Shown here one piece after another: positions 1 to 9,329 of a DNA stretch of 64,000 bases; position 1 is the first letter of the stretch; the number at the start of each line of letters is the position of its first letter. The stretch is taken from contig NZ_JTAN02000001.1 in assembly GCF_000949135.2 (NCBI RefSeq), positions 248,001 through 312,000 of the forward strand, in the 5' to 3' direction. Source of the stretch: Burkholderia sp. USMB20. GTDB taxonomy: Bacteria > Pseudomonadota > Gammaproteobacteria > Burkholderiales > Burkholderiaceae. The notes below the pieces were generated by a model. The model did not search any database and was not told the DNA's origin. It saw only the letters and a list, made by a program, of their open reading frames with translations. A program made the translations under genes and the position numbers.

Positions 1-363
1 TCCGTAATTGGTTTTGAAGTCCAGGCCGTCCCACCAAAATGCCCCATTCGAGGGGTCCGGCCGCTCGTTGGCCAATGCTTTTTGAGCCCAGTCAACAGCC
101 AGCGCCATGCCAGGATTCAACACAATTTCGCTGTCAGGCGTGCGCATCAATTTGTTGAATCTTGCGTTGGAGCCATCCCATGCATACGAGTAATTCGGGT
201 CCGCCGCACGCAGTTCCGACACCATTTTTCCTCCCCACGCTCGGCACCGATTTGCGACGGCAAACGCAATCCCTCCGATTTCCTGCGAATCGTTCGCCGT
301 GGACGCCTCCCCATACGCAATCGCGGCAAGTAATCGCACGTTCCCATCAATCTTGCCTCTCAT
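1..363 (-). CDS. SleB-like cell-wall hydrolase, putative T6SS effector (3' end outside window)
   Basis: The reading frame is open from an ATG at 363 down to the window edge (121 codons), so only the N-terminal part is present. Residues 13-24 read LAAIAYGEASTA, followed by an IAFAVANR segment; this resembles the start of SleB/CwlJ-type hydrolases, where the Glu of the YGEA motif is the likely catalytic acid. Later WGGK, YSYAWDGSN and GAFWWDGLDF blocks fit a lysozyme-like cell-wall enzyme. The ATG overlaps the stop of the upstream PAAR gene by 4 bases, so the two are translationally coupled. That context suggests peptidoglycan-degrading cargo of a type VI secretion spike. The family resemblance is seen; the T6SS role is inferred. 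An immunity gene would be expected just beyond the edge. Confidence 0.7.
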   Translation of the reverse strand, partial: MRGKIDGNVRLLAAIAYGEASTANDSQEIGGIAFAVANRCRAWGGKMVSELRAADPNYSYAWDGSNARFNKLMRTPDSEIVLNPGMALAVDWAQKALANERPDPSNGAFWWDGLDFKTNYG

Positions 364-920
364 CGTACGTCACCCTCGCGCCATGCCACGAAGATGAGAT
401 TCGGATGCGCCTTCACCGAGAAGGCGCGAGTTTCCCCTTCCGTTAGCGCCGCGTCGCAGACAAGGGAATGCTCGTCACTCGAGAGCCTGTAGATCATTCC
501 CTCGACAGGCGTATCGGTCATCGCATCACGGATTTCGAAGTAGCACTCGAGATCGTCATCTACGTCCACGTGCGCCCGACTATGTGTGCGAGCGTGTGGA
601 GTAACAAGAGTGGCCGCTTCCTCTGCCGTAAAAGACATGCTCATGCCGCGCTCCGCATAAAAAACGGGCGGCGGATTGCAACCACAGACGTTGATGTCAC
701 CACTCAACGCCCAAGGCTTGCCATTCGGCCCGGTACCCGGCCAGCGTGGACCTGCCGGCGCAATAAATCCTTCCTGCTTGCACGCTGCGCAGTACGTTTT
801 CATGTAGAGCGTCGCGATATGCACGCGTGGCGGCGGATTGGAACACGTGACGTGCTCCAATCCTTCCGTAATGCTCGCACTGCCACCCTGATCGCCCTTC
901 GCAAGGAAATAGCGGATCAC
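360..920 (-). CDS. PAAR-domain protein (T6SS spike tip)
   Basis: 186 residues. The N-terminal ~95 residues match the PAAR type common in Burkholderia: MIRYFLAKGDQ, a central Cys pair (CAACKQEG), then GPRWPGTGPN, LSGDINVCGCNPPP and a SMSF end. In known PAAR proteins this folds into the cone that sharpens VgrG. The C-terminal ~90 residues form a separate acidic/polar domain, perhaps an adaptor for the cargo encoded next. The start is GTG (918-920), sharing GTGA with the stop of the upstream gene, and the end overlaps the next ATG, so the three genes form one coupled unit. Function is from family resemblance; no VgrG is in view. Confidence 0.78.
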   Translation of the reverse strand: MIRYFLAKGDQGGSASITEGLEHVTCSNPPPRVHIATLYMKTYCAACKQEGFIAPAGPRWPGTGPNGKPWALSGDINVCGCNPPPVFYAERGMSMSFTAEEAATLVTPHARTHSRAHVDVDDDLECYFEIRDAMTDTPVEGMIYRLSSDEHSLVCDAALTEGETRAFSVKAHPNLIFVAWREGDVR

Positions 921-1594
921 GCGACGTCTCCTGGGCGTGCCGTAGTCGAACGCTTCACCAGCGTGAAGGTAAAGGCGGATACGAGACCCTCGCGCTCCGG
1001 GCTGTCCGTAATGATGTCGCCGTTATCGAGTTCGCTTCCGACGAAAGCCAGCGGCTCGAAGTCACGGTTATCCGCCAGCGCAAGACCGCTTACGATTCGC
1101 GCGGTCGAACCGTCCGCATAGTGGACCTGATTACCCACGATACCGGCCTTGCCAAGCCGGACACCGGTGTTCCATGCACCGGTTGCGTTGCGCAGCACGC
1201 CACCTCGCGCAGTCGTTGCGCCTCGCACCGCGAGCCGGTAGCGCGGCGGCTCAGGCGAAGGCACATAAGCCGCATCGAACAAGCCATCGACGGTCTCGCC
1301 CGCCGGAACATGAATGCCCCATAACCGCTGAAGTGTTTCGACGATACGATCGCCATTGCTCAATCGGCTACCTACCAGTGCAAATGGCTTTTCTCGGCAA
1401 ACCGCATAATTGCCGGCGCCGTCGGTAATGACTGCCTCACTGCCACCCTCGTACGTGACGACATCGCCAACTCGGGCAACAGCAAGCCCAGCGACAGCAA
1501 GGCCGCTGGTAGCTTGGGTCACGCGACCACCGCGCTCAGTGAGCGCTCCGATGGTGGCGAAGAGATAAGTCGGCGCGCTCTGCTCGTTCTTCAT
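917..1594 (-). CDS. PAAR-like protein with two tandem repeats
   Basis: 225 residues from an ATG at 1594, chosen because GAAAGGA lies 8 bases upstream; a longer frame to 1669 has no ribosome site. The protein has two related halves: the first carries AVAGLAVARVGDVV and ends FALVGSRLSNGDRI, the second carries TGVRLGKAGIVGNQV and ends LAFVGSELDNGDII. Both are PAAR-like beta repeats (residues about 5-85 and 115-200). It is the first gene of a coupled trio with a second PAAR protein and a cell-wall hydrolase, so it is probably part of a type VI effector module. The upstream gap (1595-1773) is noticeably AT-rich and probably holds the promoter, but no clear -35/-10 pair was found. Confidence 0.7.
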   Translation of the reverse strand: MKNEQSAPTYLFATIGALTERGGRVTQATSGLAVAGLAVARVGDVVTYEGGSEAVITDGAGNYAVCREKPFALVGSRLSNGDRIVETLQRLWGIHVPAGETVDGLFDAAYVPSPEPPRYRLAVRGATTARGGVLRNATGAWNTGVRLGKAGIVGNQVHYADGSTARIVSGLALADNRDFEPLAFVGSELDNGDIITDSPEREGLVSAFTFTLVKRSTTARPGDVA

Positions 1595-1773
1595 CTGGAT
1601 GTCCTTTCTCGACGAATGGATAAGGATTGTTCGACGCAAAAATTTGCGTGATCGAGAAAGGAAAAACAATCAGACGAATTCGAAACTCCTACCGACAACG
1701 AGGATTATTTTTTTCTGTCTCAATACCTCGATGCGGTCGGCATTATCCGAGATATATCCGACTTGGGATGCAC

Positions 1774-2823
1774 TTAAGCTTCATCGCCCGTCAACGGCAG
1801 AAAACGCGGCGCCACGCGCGCCCGAACGTTGCCGCTCGCATCGGTACGATAGATCCCGCGCGCCGCATTGTGCGGATGCTCCACCGCTTCGGCCACGCTC
1901 AGCACCGGCGCAAAGCACGCGTCCGTCCCTTCGAGCAGCGCGCGCCAGTGCGCGGACGGCTGCTGCGCGAACACCTCCGCGAAACGCGCCTTCAGCGCCG
2001 GCCAGCGTGCGCGATCGTACTGCGACGCCGGATCGACATCGCTCAACCCGAGCCGCTCGACCAGCAACGCATAGAACGGCGGCTCGAGCGCGCCGATCGT
2101 CACGCATTCGCCGTCCGCGCATCGATACACGTCGTAGAACGGCGCATCGTGGAAGAGGCTCGGCTGCGCGCCATCGAGCTGCCCGTTCGCGCGTGCCCAC
2201 AACGCGAGCGAGCCGAGCATCGACACGATGTCGACGATCGCGCCGTCGACCACGCGCCCCGGGCCGCCGCCGCGCACGTCGAACAGCGCGCAGACGATTC
2301 CGAACGCGAGCCCGAGCGCGCCGCCCGCATCGCCGACGACGGTCGGCGGCACGCCGGGCCGGCCGTCGCGCGGTGCCGACAGCGACAGCATCCCCGTCAG
2401 CGCGACGTAGTTCAGGTCATGCCCGGCGGCCGTCGCGAGCGGGCCGCCCTGGCCCCAGCCCGTCATGCGCCCATACACGAGCTTCGGGTTGTGGCGCGCG
2501 CAATCGTCGGGCCCGAGGCCGAGGCGTTCCATCACGCCGGGACGCAGGCCCTCGATCAGCGCGTCGGCCTGCGCGATCAGGGCGAGCGCCGCATCGCGGC
2601 CGGTCGGCGTCTTCAGATCGAGCTCGACGATCGTTTTGCCTTCGCGCAGCAGGTCGCCGTCGCGGCCCAGCAGCGCGTCCGGTGCGCTGGTGCGGCCGGC
2701 CGGACGTGCGATCAGCGTGATGCGCGCGCCCATCCCAGCGAGCATCCAGCCCGCGAGCGGGCCGGGGCCGAGGCCTTCGAATTCGACGATGTGGACGCCG
2801 GCAAGCGGCGCATCAAGCGACAT
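1774..2823 (-). CDS. Alpha-methylacyl-CoA racemase (CaiB/BaiF family)
   Basis: 349 residues, a family III CoA-transferase fold. Within it the racemase signature is complete: His135 in GHDLNYVALTG, Asp165 in VVGDAGGALGL and Glu247 in GALEPPFY correspond to the His/Asp/Glu triad of Mycobacterium tuberculosis MCR (His126, Asp156, Glu241). It should interconvert (2R)- and (2S)-methylacyl-CoA in the cytoplasm during branched-chain or sterol-type fatty acid degradation. Start at 2823 because AGGAG lies 7 bases upstream; a start at 2844 would fall inside an inverted repeat. It is a single gene, not obviously linked to the propionate operon, although branched acyl-CoA breakdown does produce propionyl-CoA. 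Confidence 0.88.
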   Translation of the reverse strand: MSLDAPLAGVHIVEFEGLGPGPLAGWMLAGMGARITLIARPAGRTSAPDALLGRDGDLLREGKTIVELDLKTPTGRDAALALIAQADALIEGLRPGVMERLGLGPDDCARHNPKLVYGRMTGWGQGGPLATAAGHDLNYVALTGMLSLSAPRDGRPGVPPTVVGDAGGALGLAFGIVCALFDVRGGGPGRVVDGAIVDIVSMLGSLALWARANGQLDGAQPSLFHDAPFYDVYRCADGECVTIGALEPPFYALLVERLGLSDVDPASQYDRARWPALKARFAEVFAQQPSAHWRALLEGTDACFAPVLSVAEAVEHPHNAARGIYRTDASGNVRARVAPRFLPLTGDEA

Positions 2824-2837
2824 GCGATTCTCCTGTC

Positions 2838-2920
2838 GATCCACGTTAGCGCTTTAGCGCTTACGTGGATCCCATGCTTCGCGGTCGATCCACGTTAGCG
2901 CTTTAGTGCTCACGTGGGTC
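2838..2920. repeat. Two tandem copies of a 34-bp hairpin repeat, 49-bp period
   Basis: Copies at 2838-2871 and 2887-2920 start GATCCACGTTAGCGCTTTAG. The first is almost fully self-complementary (GATCCACGT paired with ACGTGGATC, then AGCGCT with AGCGCT). The second has three substitutions, two of which weaken the outer stem. Each is followed by CCATGCTT, so the real unit is about 49 bp, and a third cgatc remnant follows. It lies immediately upstream of the racemase gene, overlapping its probable promoter. It could be a dispersed REP-like element or a regulator site. The rest of the 2824-3145 gap contains only the prp terminator. Confidence 0.7.
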
Positions 2921-3061
2921 CCATGCTTTGGGATCGATCTGCGATGACTCACGCCAGCGCGGATCCGTGCGTCACGACCGGGGCACGCTTCCGCGCACCG
3001 GTACGGTCACCGATCCCACGCGTTGAATAGCGAATTGCCTTCGTCACGCATGCGCCAAACG

Positions 3062-3098
3062 AAAAAATCCCTGCGCAGCGGGTCCGCTTCGCAGGGAT
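3062..3098 (-). terminator. Rho-independent terminator of the prp operon
   Basis: Read on the minus strand, the stem ATCCCTGCG/CGCAGGGAT (3067-3075 with 3090-3098) contains a second nested AGCGG/CCGCT stem and is followed by TTTTTTC. It lies 48 bases after the prpF stop codon and ends the propionate operon. Confidence 0.85.
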
Positions 3099-3145
3099 CG
3101 GTCCGGTTCAGCGCTGCAGGGTTGCACGCACGAACCGCGGCACGC

Positions 3146-4336
3146 TCAGAACGCATCCCCCGGCACCCGCACCCAGCCTTCCATCAGCACGCGCGCGCTG
3201 CGGCTCATGATCGCCTTCGTGACGGTCCATTCGCCGTTCTCGAGCTGCGCTTCCGCGCCGACGCGCAGCGTGCCCGACGGATGCCCGAAGCGCACCGCAT
3301 TACGCTCACCGCCGCCCGCCGCAAGGTTGACGAGCGTGCCGGGGATCGCCGCGGCCGTGCCGATCGCGACCGCCGCCGTGCCCATCATCGCGTGGTGCAG
3401 CTTGCCCATCGACATCGCCCGCACCAGCAGGTCGACGTCGCCCGCATTCACGCGCTTGCCGCTCGACGCGACATAGTCGGCCGGCTTCGCGACGAACGCG
3501 ACCTTCGGCGTATGCTGCCGCGTCGCGATCTCGTCGAGCGTATCGATCAGTCCCATGCGCAGCGCGCCGTGCGCGCGGATCGTCTCGAACTTCTCGAGCG
3601 CCTTCGGGTCGCCGTTGATCGCGTCCTGCAGCTCCGTGCCCGTATAGCCGATCGCCTCGGCCTCGACGAAGATGGTCGGAATCCCCGCGTTGATCATCGT
3701 CGCCTTCAGCGTGCCGATACCCGGCACGGCGAGGTCGTCGACCAGGTTGCCGGTCGGGAACATCGAGCCGCCCGCGCCCTCTTCGTCGGCGGCCGGGTCC
3801 ATGAACTCGAGCTGCACTTCGGCGGCCGGGAACGTGACGCCGTCCAGTTCGAAATCGCCCGTCTCCTGCACGGCGCCATTCGTGATCGGCACGTGCGCGA
3901 CGATCGTCTTGCCGATGTTCGCCTGCCAGATCCGCACGGTCGCGACGCCGTCGCGCGGCACGCGCGACGCATCGACGAGGCCGCCGCTGATCGCGAACGG
4001 GCCGACCGCCGCCGACAGGTTGCCGCAGTTGCCGGTCCAGTCGACGAACGCGCGGTCGATCGCGACCTGCCCGAACAGGTAGTCGACATCATGCCCCGGC
4101 CGCGTGCTCTTCGACACGATCACCGTCTTGCTGGTGGACGACGTCGCGCCGCCCATCCCGTCGATCTGCTTGCCGTACGGATCGGGGCTGCCGATCACGC
4201 GCAAGAGCAGCGCGTCGCGCGCGGCGCCCGGCGCCTGGGCGGCATCCGGCAGATCCTGCAGCCGGAAGAACACGCCCTTGCTGGTGCCGCCGCGCATGTA
4301 GGTCGCGGGAATCCTGATTTGAGGAATGTGAGCCAT
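3146..4336 (-). CDS. prpF: 2-methylaconitate cis-trans isomerase PrpF
   Basis: 396 residues, the usual PrpF length. The N-terminus has YMRGGTSKGVFF, whose Lys is the catalytic residue region known in Shewanella PrpF, followed by GMGGATSSTSKT and WTGNCGNLSAAVG, all typical of the family. PrpF isomerises the 2-methylaconitate made by AcnD so that the methylcitrate cycle can proceed without PrpD. It is the last gene of the prpB-prpC-acnD-prpF operon, 25 bases after acnD, and is followed by a strong terminator. Confidence 0.95.
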   Translation of the reverse strand: MAHIPQIRIPATYMRGGTSKGVFFRLQDLPDAAQAPGAARDALLLRVIGSPDPYGKQIDGMGGATSSTSKTVIVSKSTRPGHDVDYLFGQVAIDRAFVDWTGNCGNLSAAVGPFAISGGLVDASRVPRDGVATVRIWQANIGKTIVAHVPITNGAVQETGDFELDGVTFPAAEVQLEFMDPAADEEGAGGSMFPTGNLVDDLAVPGIGTLKATMINAGIPTIFVEAEAIGYTGTELQDAINGDPKALEKFETIRAHGALRMGLIDTLDEIATRQHTPKVAFVAKPADYVASSGKRVNAGDVDLLVRAMSMGKLHHAMMGTAAVAIGTAAAIPGTLVNLAAGGGERNAVRFGHPSGTLRVGAEAQLENGEWTVTKAIMSRSARVLMEGWVRVPGDAF

Positions 4337-4361
4337 GTTTGCGTTGTCCCTGATGACCCGG

Positions 4362-6956
4362 TCAAGCCGCCTGCGACGATTCGAGGAAGTCCTGCGCGAA
4401 GCGCTGCAGCACGCCGCCCGCGTCGTAGATCGACACTTCCTCGGCCGTATCGAGCCGGCACGTCACCGGCACTTCCACGCGCTCGCCGTTCTTGCGGTGA
4501 ATCACCAGCGTGAGATCGGCACGCGGCGTGCGCTCGCCGATCACGTCGAAGGTCTCGGTGCCGTCGATGCCAAGCGTCGTGCGGTTCGTGCCCGCCTTGA
4601 ACTCGAGCGGCAGCACGCCCATCCCGATCAGGTTCGTGCGGTGGATCCGCTCGAAGCCCTCGGCGACGATGGCCTCGACGCCCGCGAGCCGCACGCCCTT
4701 CGCGGCCCAGTCGCGCGACGAGCCCTGGCCGTAGTCGGCGCCCGCGATCACGATCAGCGGCTGCTTGCGATTCATGTACGTCTCGATCGCTTCCCACATC
4801 CGCATGACCTTGCCGTCCGGCTCGACGCGCGCGAGCGAGCCCTTCTTCACCGCGCCGTCGACGACCGCCATCTCGTTGATCAGCGTCGGGTTCGCGAAGG
4901 TCGCGCGCTGCGCGGTCAGGTGGTCTCCCCGGTGCGTCGCGTACGAGTTGAAGTCTTCTTCAGGCAAGCCCATCTTCGCGAGGTATTCGCCGGCCGCGCT
5001 ATCCAGCAGGATCGCGTTCGACGGCGACAGGTGGTCGGTCGTGATGTTATCGCCGAGCACCGCGAGCGGACGCATGCCCTTGAGCGTGCGCTCGCCGGCG
5101 AGCGCGCCTTCCCAGTACGGCGGGCGGCGGATGTACGTGCTCTGCGCGCGCCAGTCGTACAGCGGCGCCGCACGCTCGCCCGCATCGGCCGCGCGCGCGA
5201 ACATCGGTTCGTAGACCTTGCGGAACTGCTCGGGCTTCACGCTCGATGCGACGATCGCGTCGATTTCCTCGTCGGTCGGCCAGATGTCCTTCAGCGTGAC
5301 GGGCTTGCCATCCTGGTCGTGGCCCAGCACGTCCTTCTCGATGTCGAAGCGGATCGTGCCGGCGATCGCATACGCGACGACGAGCGGCGGCGACGCGAGG
5401 AACGCCTGCTTCGCATACGGGTGGATACGGCCGTCGAAGTTGCGGTTGCCGGACAGCACGGCCGTCGCGTACAGGTCGCGCTCGACGATCTCCTGCTGGA
5501 TCTTCGGATCGAGCGCGCCCGACATCCCGTTGCAGGTCGTGCACGCGAACGCGACGATGCCGAAGCCGAGCTTCTCGAGCTCCGGCAGCAGGTTCGCTTC
5601 TTCCAGATACAGCTCGACCGCCTTCGAGCCCGGCGCGAGCGAGCTCTTCACCCACGGCTTGCGCGTGAGGCCGCGCGCGTTCGCGTTGCGCGCGAGCAAG
5701 GCGGCCGCGATCACGTTGCGCGGGTTGCTGGTGTTCGTGCAGCTCGTGATCGCGGCGATGATCACCGCGCCGTCGGGCATCTCGCCCGCCTTCTCTTCCC
5801 ACTGGCCAGCGATCCCGCGCGCGGCGAGGTCGGACGTCGGCAGCCGCTTGTGCGGGTTCGACGGGCCGGCCATGTTGCGCACCACGCTCGACAGGTCGAA
5901 CGTCAGCGTGCGCTCGTACTGCGCGTCGTTCAGCGTATCGGCCCACAGGCCCGCCGCCTTCGCGTAGGTCTCGACCAGCTTCACCTGCTCGTCGCTGCGG
6001 CCGGTGAGGCGCAGGTAGTCGGTCGTCTGGCCGTCGATGAAGAACATCGCGGCCGTCGCGCCGTATTCAGGCGCCATGTTCGAGATCGTCGCGCGATCGC
6101 CGAGCGTGAGGCTCGCCGCGCCTTCGCCGCGGAATTCCAGATACGCGCCGACGACCTTTTCCTTGCGCAGGAACTCGGTCAGTGCGAGCACCACGTCGGT
6201 TGCCGTGATGCCGGGCTGGCGCTTGCCGGTCAGTTCGACGCCGACGATGTCGGGCAGGCGCATCCACGATGCGCGGCCGAGCATCACGTTCTCCGCTTCC
6301 AGCCCGCCCACACCGATCGCGATCACGCCGAGCGCGTCGACGTGCGGCGTGTGGCTGTCGGTGCCGACGCAGGTGTCCGGGAACGCGACGCCGTCCTGCG
6401 TCTGGATCACCGGCGACATCTTCTCGAGGTTGATCTGGTGCATGATGCCGTTGCCCGGCGGGATCACGTCGACGTTCTCGAACGACCGCTTGGTCCATTC
6501 GATGAAGTGGAAGCGATCCTCGTTGCGGCGATCCTCGATCGCGCGGTTCTTCGCGAACGCGTCGGGATCGAAGCCGCCGCACTCGACGGCGAGCGAGTGG
6601 TCGACGATCAGCTGCACGGGCACGACCGGGTTCACCTTGGCCGGGTCGCCGCCGCGCTCGGCGATCGCGTCGCGCAGGCCCGCGAGGTCGACGAGCGCCG
6701 TCTGGCCGAGGATGTCGTGGCACACCACGCGCGCCGGGAACCACGGGAAGTCGCGTTCGCGCTTGCGCTCGATGATCTGCGTCAGCGACTCGGCGAGGAT
6801 CGCCGGATCGCAGCGGCGCACGAGGTTTTCGGCGAGCACGCGCGACGTGTACGGCAGCGTGTCGTATGCGCCGGGAGCGATCGCTTCGACCGCGGCACGC
6901 GCGTCGAAGTAGTCCAGCGACGTGCCGGGCAGGGGTTTGCGGTTGGCGGTATTCAT
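4362..6956 (-). CDS. acnD: Fe/S-dependent 2-methylcitrate dehydratase AcnD
   Basis: 864 residues of the aconitase A/IRP-like family. The iron-sulfur ligands are visible in ITSCTNTSNPRNVIAA and in FACTTCNGMSG; substrate-site segments such as GTDSHTPHVDALG and the C-terminal swivel (DYGQGSSRDWAAKG) are intact. AcnD dehydrates 2-methylcitrate to 2-methylaconitate in the methylcitrate cycle. The start at 6956 (MNTANRKPLP) fits the family; 18 extra upstream codons are less likely. The gene lies 79 bases after prpC and 25 before prpF. The pairing with PrpF rather than PrpD separates it from ordinary aconitases. Confidence 0.95.
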   Translation of the reverse strand: MNTANRKPLPGTSLDYFDARAAVEAIAPGAYDTLPYTSRVLAENLVRRCDPAILAESLTQIIERKRERDFPWFPARVVCHDILGQTALVDLAGLRDAIAERGGDPAKVNPVVPVQLIVDHSLAVECGGFDPDAFAKNRAIEDRRNEDRFHFIEWTKRSFENVDVIPPGNGIMHQINLEKMSPVIQTQDGVAFPDTCVGTDSHTPHVDALGVIAIGVGGLEAENVMLGRASWMRLPDIVGVELTGKRQPGITATDVVLALTEFLRKEKVVGAYLEFRGEGAASLTLGDRATISNMAPEYGATAAMFFIDGQTTDYLRLTGRSDEQVKLVETYAKAAGLWADTLNDAQYERTLTFDLSSVVRNMAGPSNPHKRLPTSDLAARGIAGQWEEKAGEMPDGAVIIAAITSCTNTSNPRNVIAAALLARNANARGLTRKPWVKSSLAPGSKAVELYLEEANLLPELEKLGFGIVAFACTTCNGMSGALDPKIQQEIVERDLYATAVLSGNRNFDGRIHPYAKQAFLASPPLVVAYAIAGTIRFDIEKDVLGHDQDGKPVTLKDIWPTDEEIDAIVASSVKPEQFRKVYEPMFARAADAGERAAPLYDWRAQSTYIRRPPYWEGALAGERTLKGMRPLAVLGDNITTDHLSPSNAILLDSAAGEYLAKMGLPEEDFNSYATHRGDHLTAQRATFANPTLINEMAVVDGAVKKGSLARVEPDGKVMRMWEAIETYMNRKQPLIVIAGADYGQGSSRDWAAKGVRLAGVEAIVAEGFERIHRTNLIGMGVLPLEFKAGTNRTTLGIDGTETFDVIGERTPRADLTLVIHRKNGERVEVPVTCRLDTAEEVSIYDAGGVLQRFAQDFLESSQAA

Positions 6957-7035
6957 GATGTGGGGCGGAATTCGGGGTAAGACGTTGCGCGCGCCGGCGG
7001 CCCGCATCACGGACGCCGGCGCGCGCGGCCGAAGA

Positions 7036-8208
7036 TCAGCGCTTCTCGATCGGCACGAACTGCAGGTCTTCCGGACCCGTGTAGTTCGCGCTCGGGCGGA
7101 TGATCTTGTTGTCGACGCGCTGCTCGATGATGTGCGCGCTCCAGCCGGACGTGCGCGAGATCACGAACAGCGGCGTGAACATCGCGGTCGGCACGCCCAT
7201 CATGTGATACGACACCGCGCTGAACCAGTCGAGGTTCGGGAACATCTTCTTCGCGTCCCACATCACCGATTCCAGGCGCTCGGCGATGCTGTACAGCTTC
7301 AGGTCGCCCGCTTCCTTCGACAGCTTGTGCGCGACGCCCTTGATCACCTTGTTGCGCGGATCGGAGATCGTGTAGACCGGATGGCCGAAGCCGATCACGA
7401 CTTCCTTGTTCTCGACGCGGCGGCGGATGTCGGCTTCGGCGTCGTCCGGCGAGCTGTAGCGGCTCTGGATTTCATACGCGACTTCGTTCGCGCCGCCGTG
7501 CTTCGGCCCGCGCAGCGCGCCGATCGCGCCGGTGATCGCCGAATAGATGTCCGAACCCGTGCCCGCGATCACGCGGCCGGTGAACGTCGATGCGTTGAAC
7601 TCGTGCTCCGCGTACAGGATCAGCGACGTGTGCATCGCGTCGACCCACGACTTCGACGGCGTCTTGCCGTGCAGCAGGTGCAGGAAGTGACCGCCGATCG
7701 AGTCGTCGTCGGTTTCCGTCTCGATGCGCTTGCCGTTGTGCGAGAAGTGATACCAGTACAGCAGCATCGAGCCGAGCGACGCCATCAGGCGGTCGGCGAT
7801 GTCGCGCGCGCCCGGCAGGTTGTGATCGTCCTTCTCCGGCAGCACGGTGCCGAGCACCGACACGCCGGTGCGCATCACGTCCATCGGATGAGCCGACGCC
7901 GGGATCTGCTCGAGCGCGGCCTTCAGCGCGCTCGGCAGGCCGCGCAGCGCGCGCAGCTTGGTCTTGTATGCGGCCAGTTCGGTCAGGTTCGGCAGCGTGC
8001 CGTGCACGAGCAGGTGCGCGATTTCCTCGAACTCGCACGATTCGGCGACGTCGAGAATGTCGTAGCCGCGATAGTGCAGGTCGTTGCCGGTCTTGCCGAC
8101 CGTGCACAGCGCCGTGTTGCCGGCCGTCACGCCCGACAGCGCCACCGACTTCTTCGGCTTGAATGCGCCTGCGGCGGCCGGTGCTGCTGCGTCTTTCGTC
8201 TCGCTCAT
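7036..8208 (-). CDS. prpC: 2-methylcitrate synthase PrpC
   Basis: 390 residues of the citrate synthase family, with the methylcitrate-type N-terminus ([20 protein letters not shown]) and catalytic blocks [13 protein letters not shown] and [18 protein letters not shown]. It condenses propionyl-CoA with oxaloacetate in the cytoplasm. Start at 8208 is set by GGAG 10 bases upstream. An Ala/Pro-rich stretch of about 15 residues precedes the fold. It is the second gene of the operon, 117 bases after prpB, the largest gap in the operon, which contains a stable stem-loop. Confidence 0.95.
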   Translation of the reverse strand: MSETKDAAAPAAAGAFKPKKSVALSGVTAGNTALCTVGKTGNDLHYRGYDILDVAESCEFEEIAHLLVHGTLPNLTELAAYKTKLRALRGLPSALKAALEQIPASAHPMDVMRTGVSVLGTVLPEKDDHNLPGARDIADRLMASLGSMLLYWYHFSHNGKRIETETDDDSIGGHFLHLLHGKTPSKSWVDAMHTSLILYAEHEFNASTFTGRVIAGTGSDIYSAITGAIGALRGPKHGGANEVAYEIQSRYSSPDDAEADIRRRVENKEVVIGFGHPVYTISDPRNKVIKGVAHKLSKEAGDLKLYSIAERLESVMWDAKKMFPNLDWFSAVSYHMMGVPTAMFTPLFVISRTSGWSAHIIEQRVDNKIIRPSANYTGPEDLQFVPIEKR

Positions 8209-8246
8209 GTTTCCGTTCTCCAATGGGTATCTGGGGTGTCATGTCG

Positions 8247-8278
8247 GCCGGGCGCCGCGCTCGTGCGCGCGGCCCGGC
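8247..8278 (-). other. Intercistronic stem-loop between prpB and prpC
   Basis: GCCGGGC at 8247-8253 pairs with GCCCGGC at 8272-8278, and the GC-rich interior extends the pairing with one bulge. There is no T-tract, so it is not a typical terminator. It may stabilise or partially attenuate the polycistronic transcript; this is inference from pairing only. Confidence 0.4.
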
Positions 8279-8325
8279 TTCATGCAAAAGCGTTCCGGGA
8301 ACCGTGTCCCGGCGCGCGGGCCGCG

Positions 8326-9219
8326 TTACTTCTTGCCCTGCGCGAACAGTTCGTCGAGCTTCTGCTCGTACGCGTGATAGCCGAGGAAGTCGTACAGCTC
8401 GGCGCGGGTCTGCATGGTCGGCACCGCCGCCTTCTGCGTGCCGTCGCGGCGCAGCGTCTCGTAGAAATTCAGCGCGGCCTTGTTCATCGCGCGATACGCG
8501 CCGCAGCAGTACAGCGCGATGTCGACGTTCGCCTCGCGCAGCTCGTCGAGCGTGAACAGCGGCGTCGAGCCGAACTCGGTCAGGTTCGCGAGGATCGGCA
8601 CCTTCACCGCGGCCTTGAAGCGGCGATAGTCGTCGAGCGTCTTCATCGCTTCCGGGAAGATCATGTCCGCGCCGGCTTCCACGTAGGCGATCGCGCGCTC
8701 GATCGCGGCGTCGATCCCTTCTGCAGCAGCCGCGTCGGTGCGGGCCATGATCACGAACTGGTCGTCGGTGCGCGCGTCGACCGCGGCCTTCACGCGATCG
8801 ACCATTTCGTCGGTCGGCACGACTTCCTTGCCCGGACGGTGGCCGCAACGCTTCTGACCGACCTGGTCCTCGAGGTGGACGGCCGCGACACCGGCCTTGA
8901 TGAACGAACGGACCGTGCGCGCGATGTTGAACGCGCCGCCCCAGCCCGTATCGATGTCGACGAGCAGCGGCAGGTCGGTCGCGTTGGTGATCCGGTTCGC
9001 GTCGATCAGCACGTCTTCCATCGTGCTGATGCCGAGATCGGGAATGCCGAGCGAATTCGCGGCGACGCCGCCGCCCGACAGGTACACGGCCTTGAAGCCG
9101 ACGGCCTGCGCCATCTTGGCTGCGTACGCGGTGATCGCGCCGACCACCTGCAGCGGCTGCTCGGCCGCGACTGCCGCGCGGAATTTCGCGCCGGCGCTCT
9201 GAAGATGCGTGTTGCTCAT
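8326..9219 (-). CDS. prpB: Methylisocitrate lyase PrpB
   Basis: 297 residues of the isocitrate lyase/PEP mutase superfamily. The active-site loop [13 protein letters not shown] is intact (KKCGHRPGK in Salmonella PrpB), as are [11 protein letters not shown] and AAVHLEDQV, which carry Mg-binding acids. It cleaves 2-methylisocitrate into pyruvate and succinate, the last step of the cycle. Start 9219 is fixed by a strong AGGAGG 7 bases upstream. It is the first gene of the operon; a near-consensus sigma-54 promoter ends about 30 bases before the start codon. Confidence 0.96.
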   Translation of the reverse strand: MSNTHLQSAGAKFRAAVAAEQPLQVVGAITAYAAKMAQAVGFKAVYLSGGGVAANSLGIPDLGISTMEDVLIDANRITNATDLPLLVDIDTGWGGAFNIARTVRSFIKAGVAAVHLEDQVGQKRCGHRPGKEVVPTDEMVDRVKAAVDARTDDQFVIMARTDAAAAEGIDAAIERAIAYVEAGADMIFPEAMKTLDDYRRFKAAVKVPILANLTEFGSTPLFTLDELREANVDIALYCCGAYRAMNKAALNFYETLRRDGTQKAAVPTMQTRAELYDFLGYHAYEQKLDELFAQGKK

Positions 9220-9249
9220 GAACGGCCTCCTGAAGGAATGACCATGAAC

Positions 9250-9265
9250 AGCAAGGACCGGGCCA
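9250..9265 (-). promoter_or_regulatory. Sigma-54 promoter of prpBC-acnD-prpF
   Basis: On the minus strand the sequence TGGCCCGGTCCTTGCT matches the sigma-54 consensus TGGCACGN4TTGCW at every fixed position except one. The GG and GC elements are spaced correctly. The predicted transcript starts about 20 bases before prpB. The adjacent divergent gene encodes the sigma-54 activator PrpR, as in Salmonella and E. coli. Confidence 0.85.
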
Positions 9266-9329
9266 GCTCGTGAATCGGGGCTAACCCACTGATTCTTAAG
9301 CAACCGGCACGGGCGAGGCAGCGCCCGAT

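Noticed and set aside
4335-6980. An 881-codon open frame on the plus strand across acnD
   Set aside because: It is antisense to a complete AcnD with all iron-sulfur motifs; its product is Arg/Ala/Asp-rich with no fold, a common artefact of high-GC codon bias.
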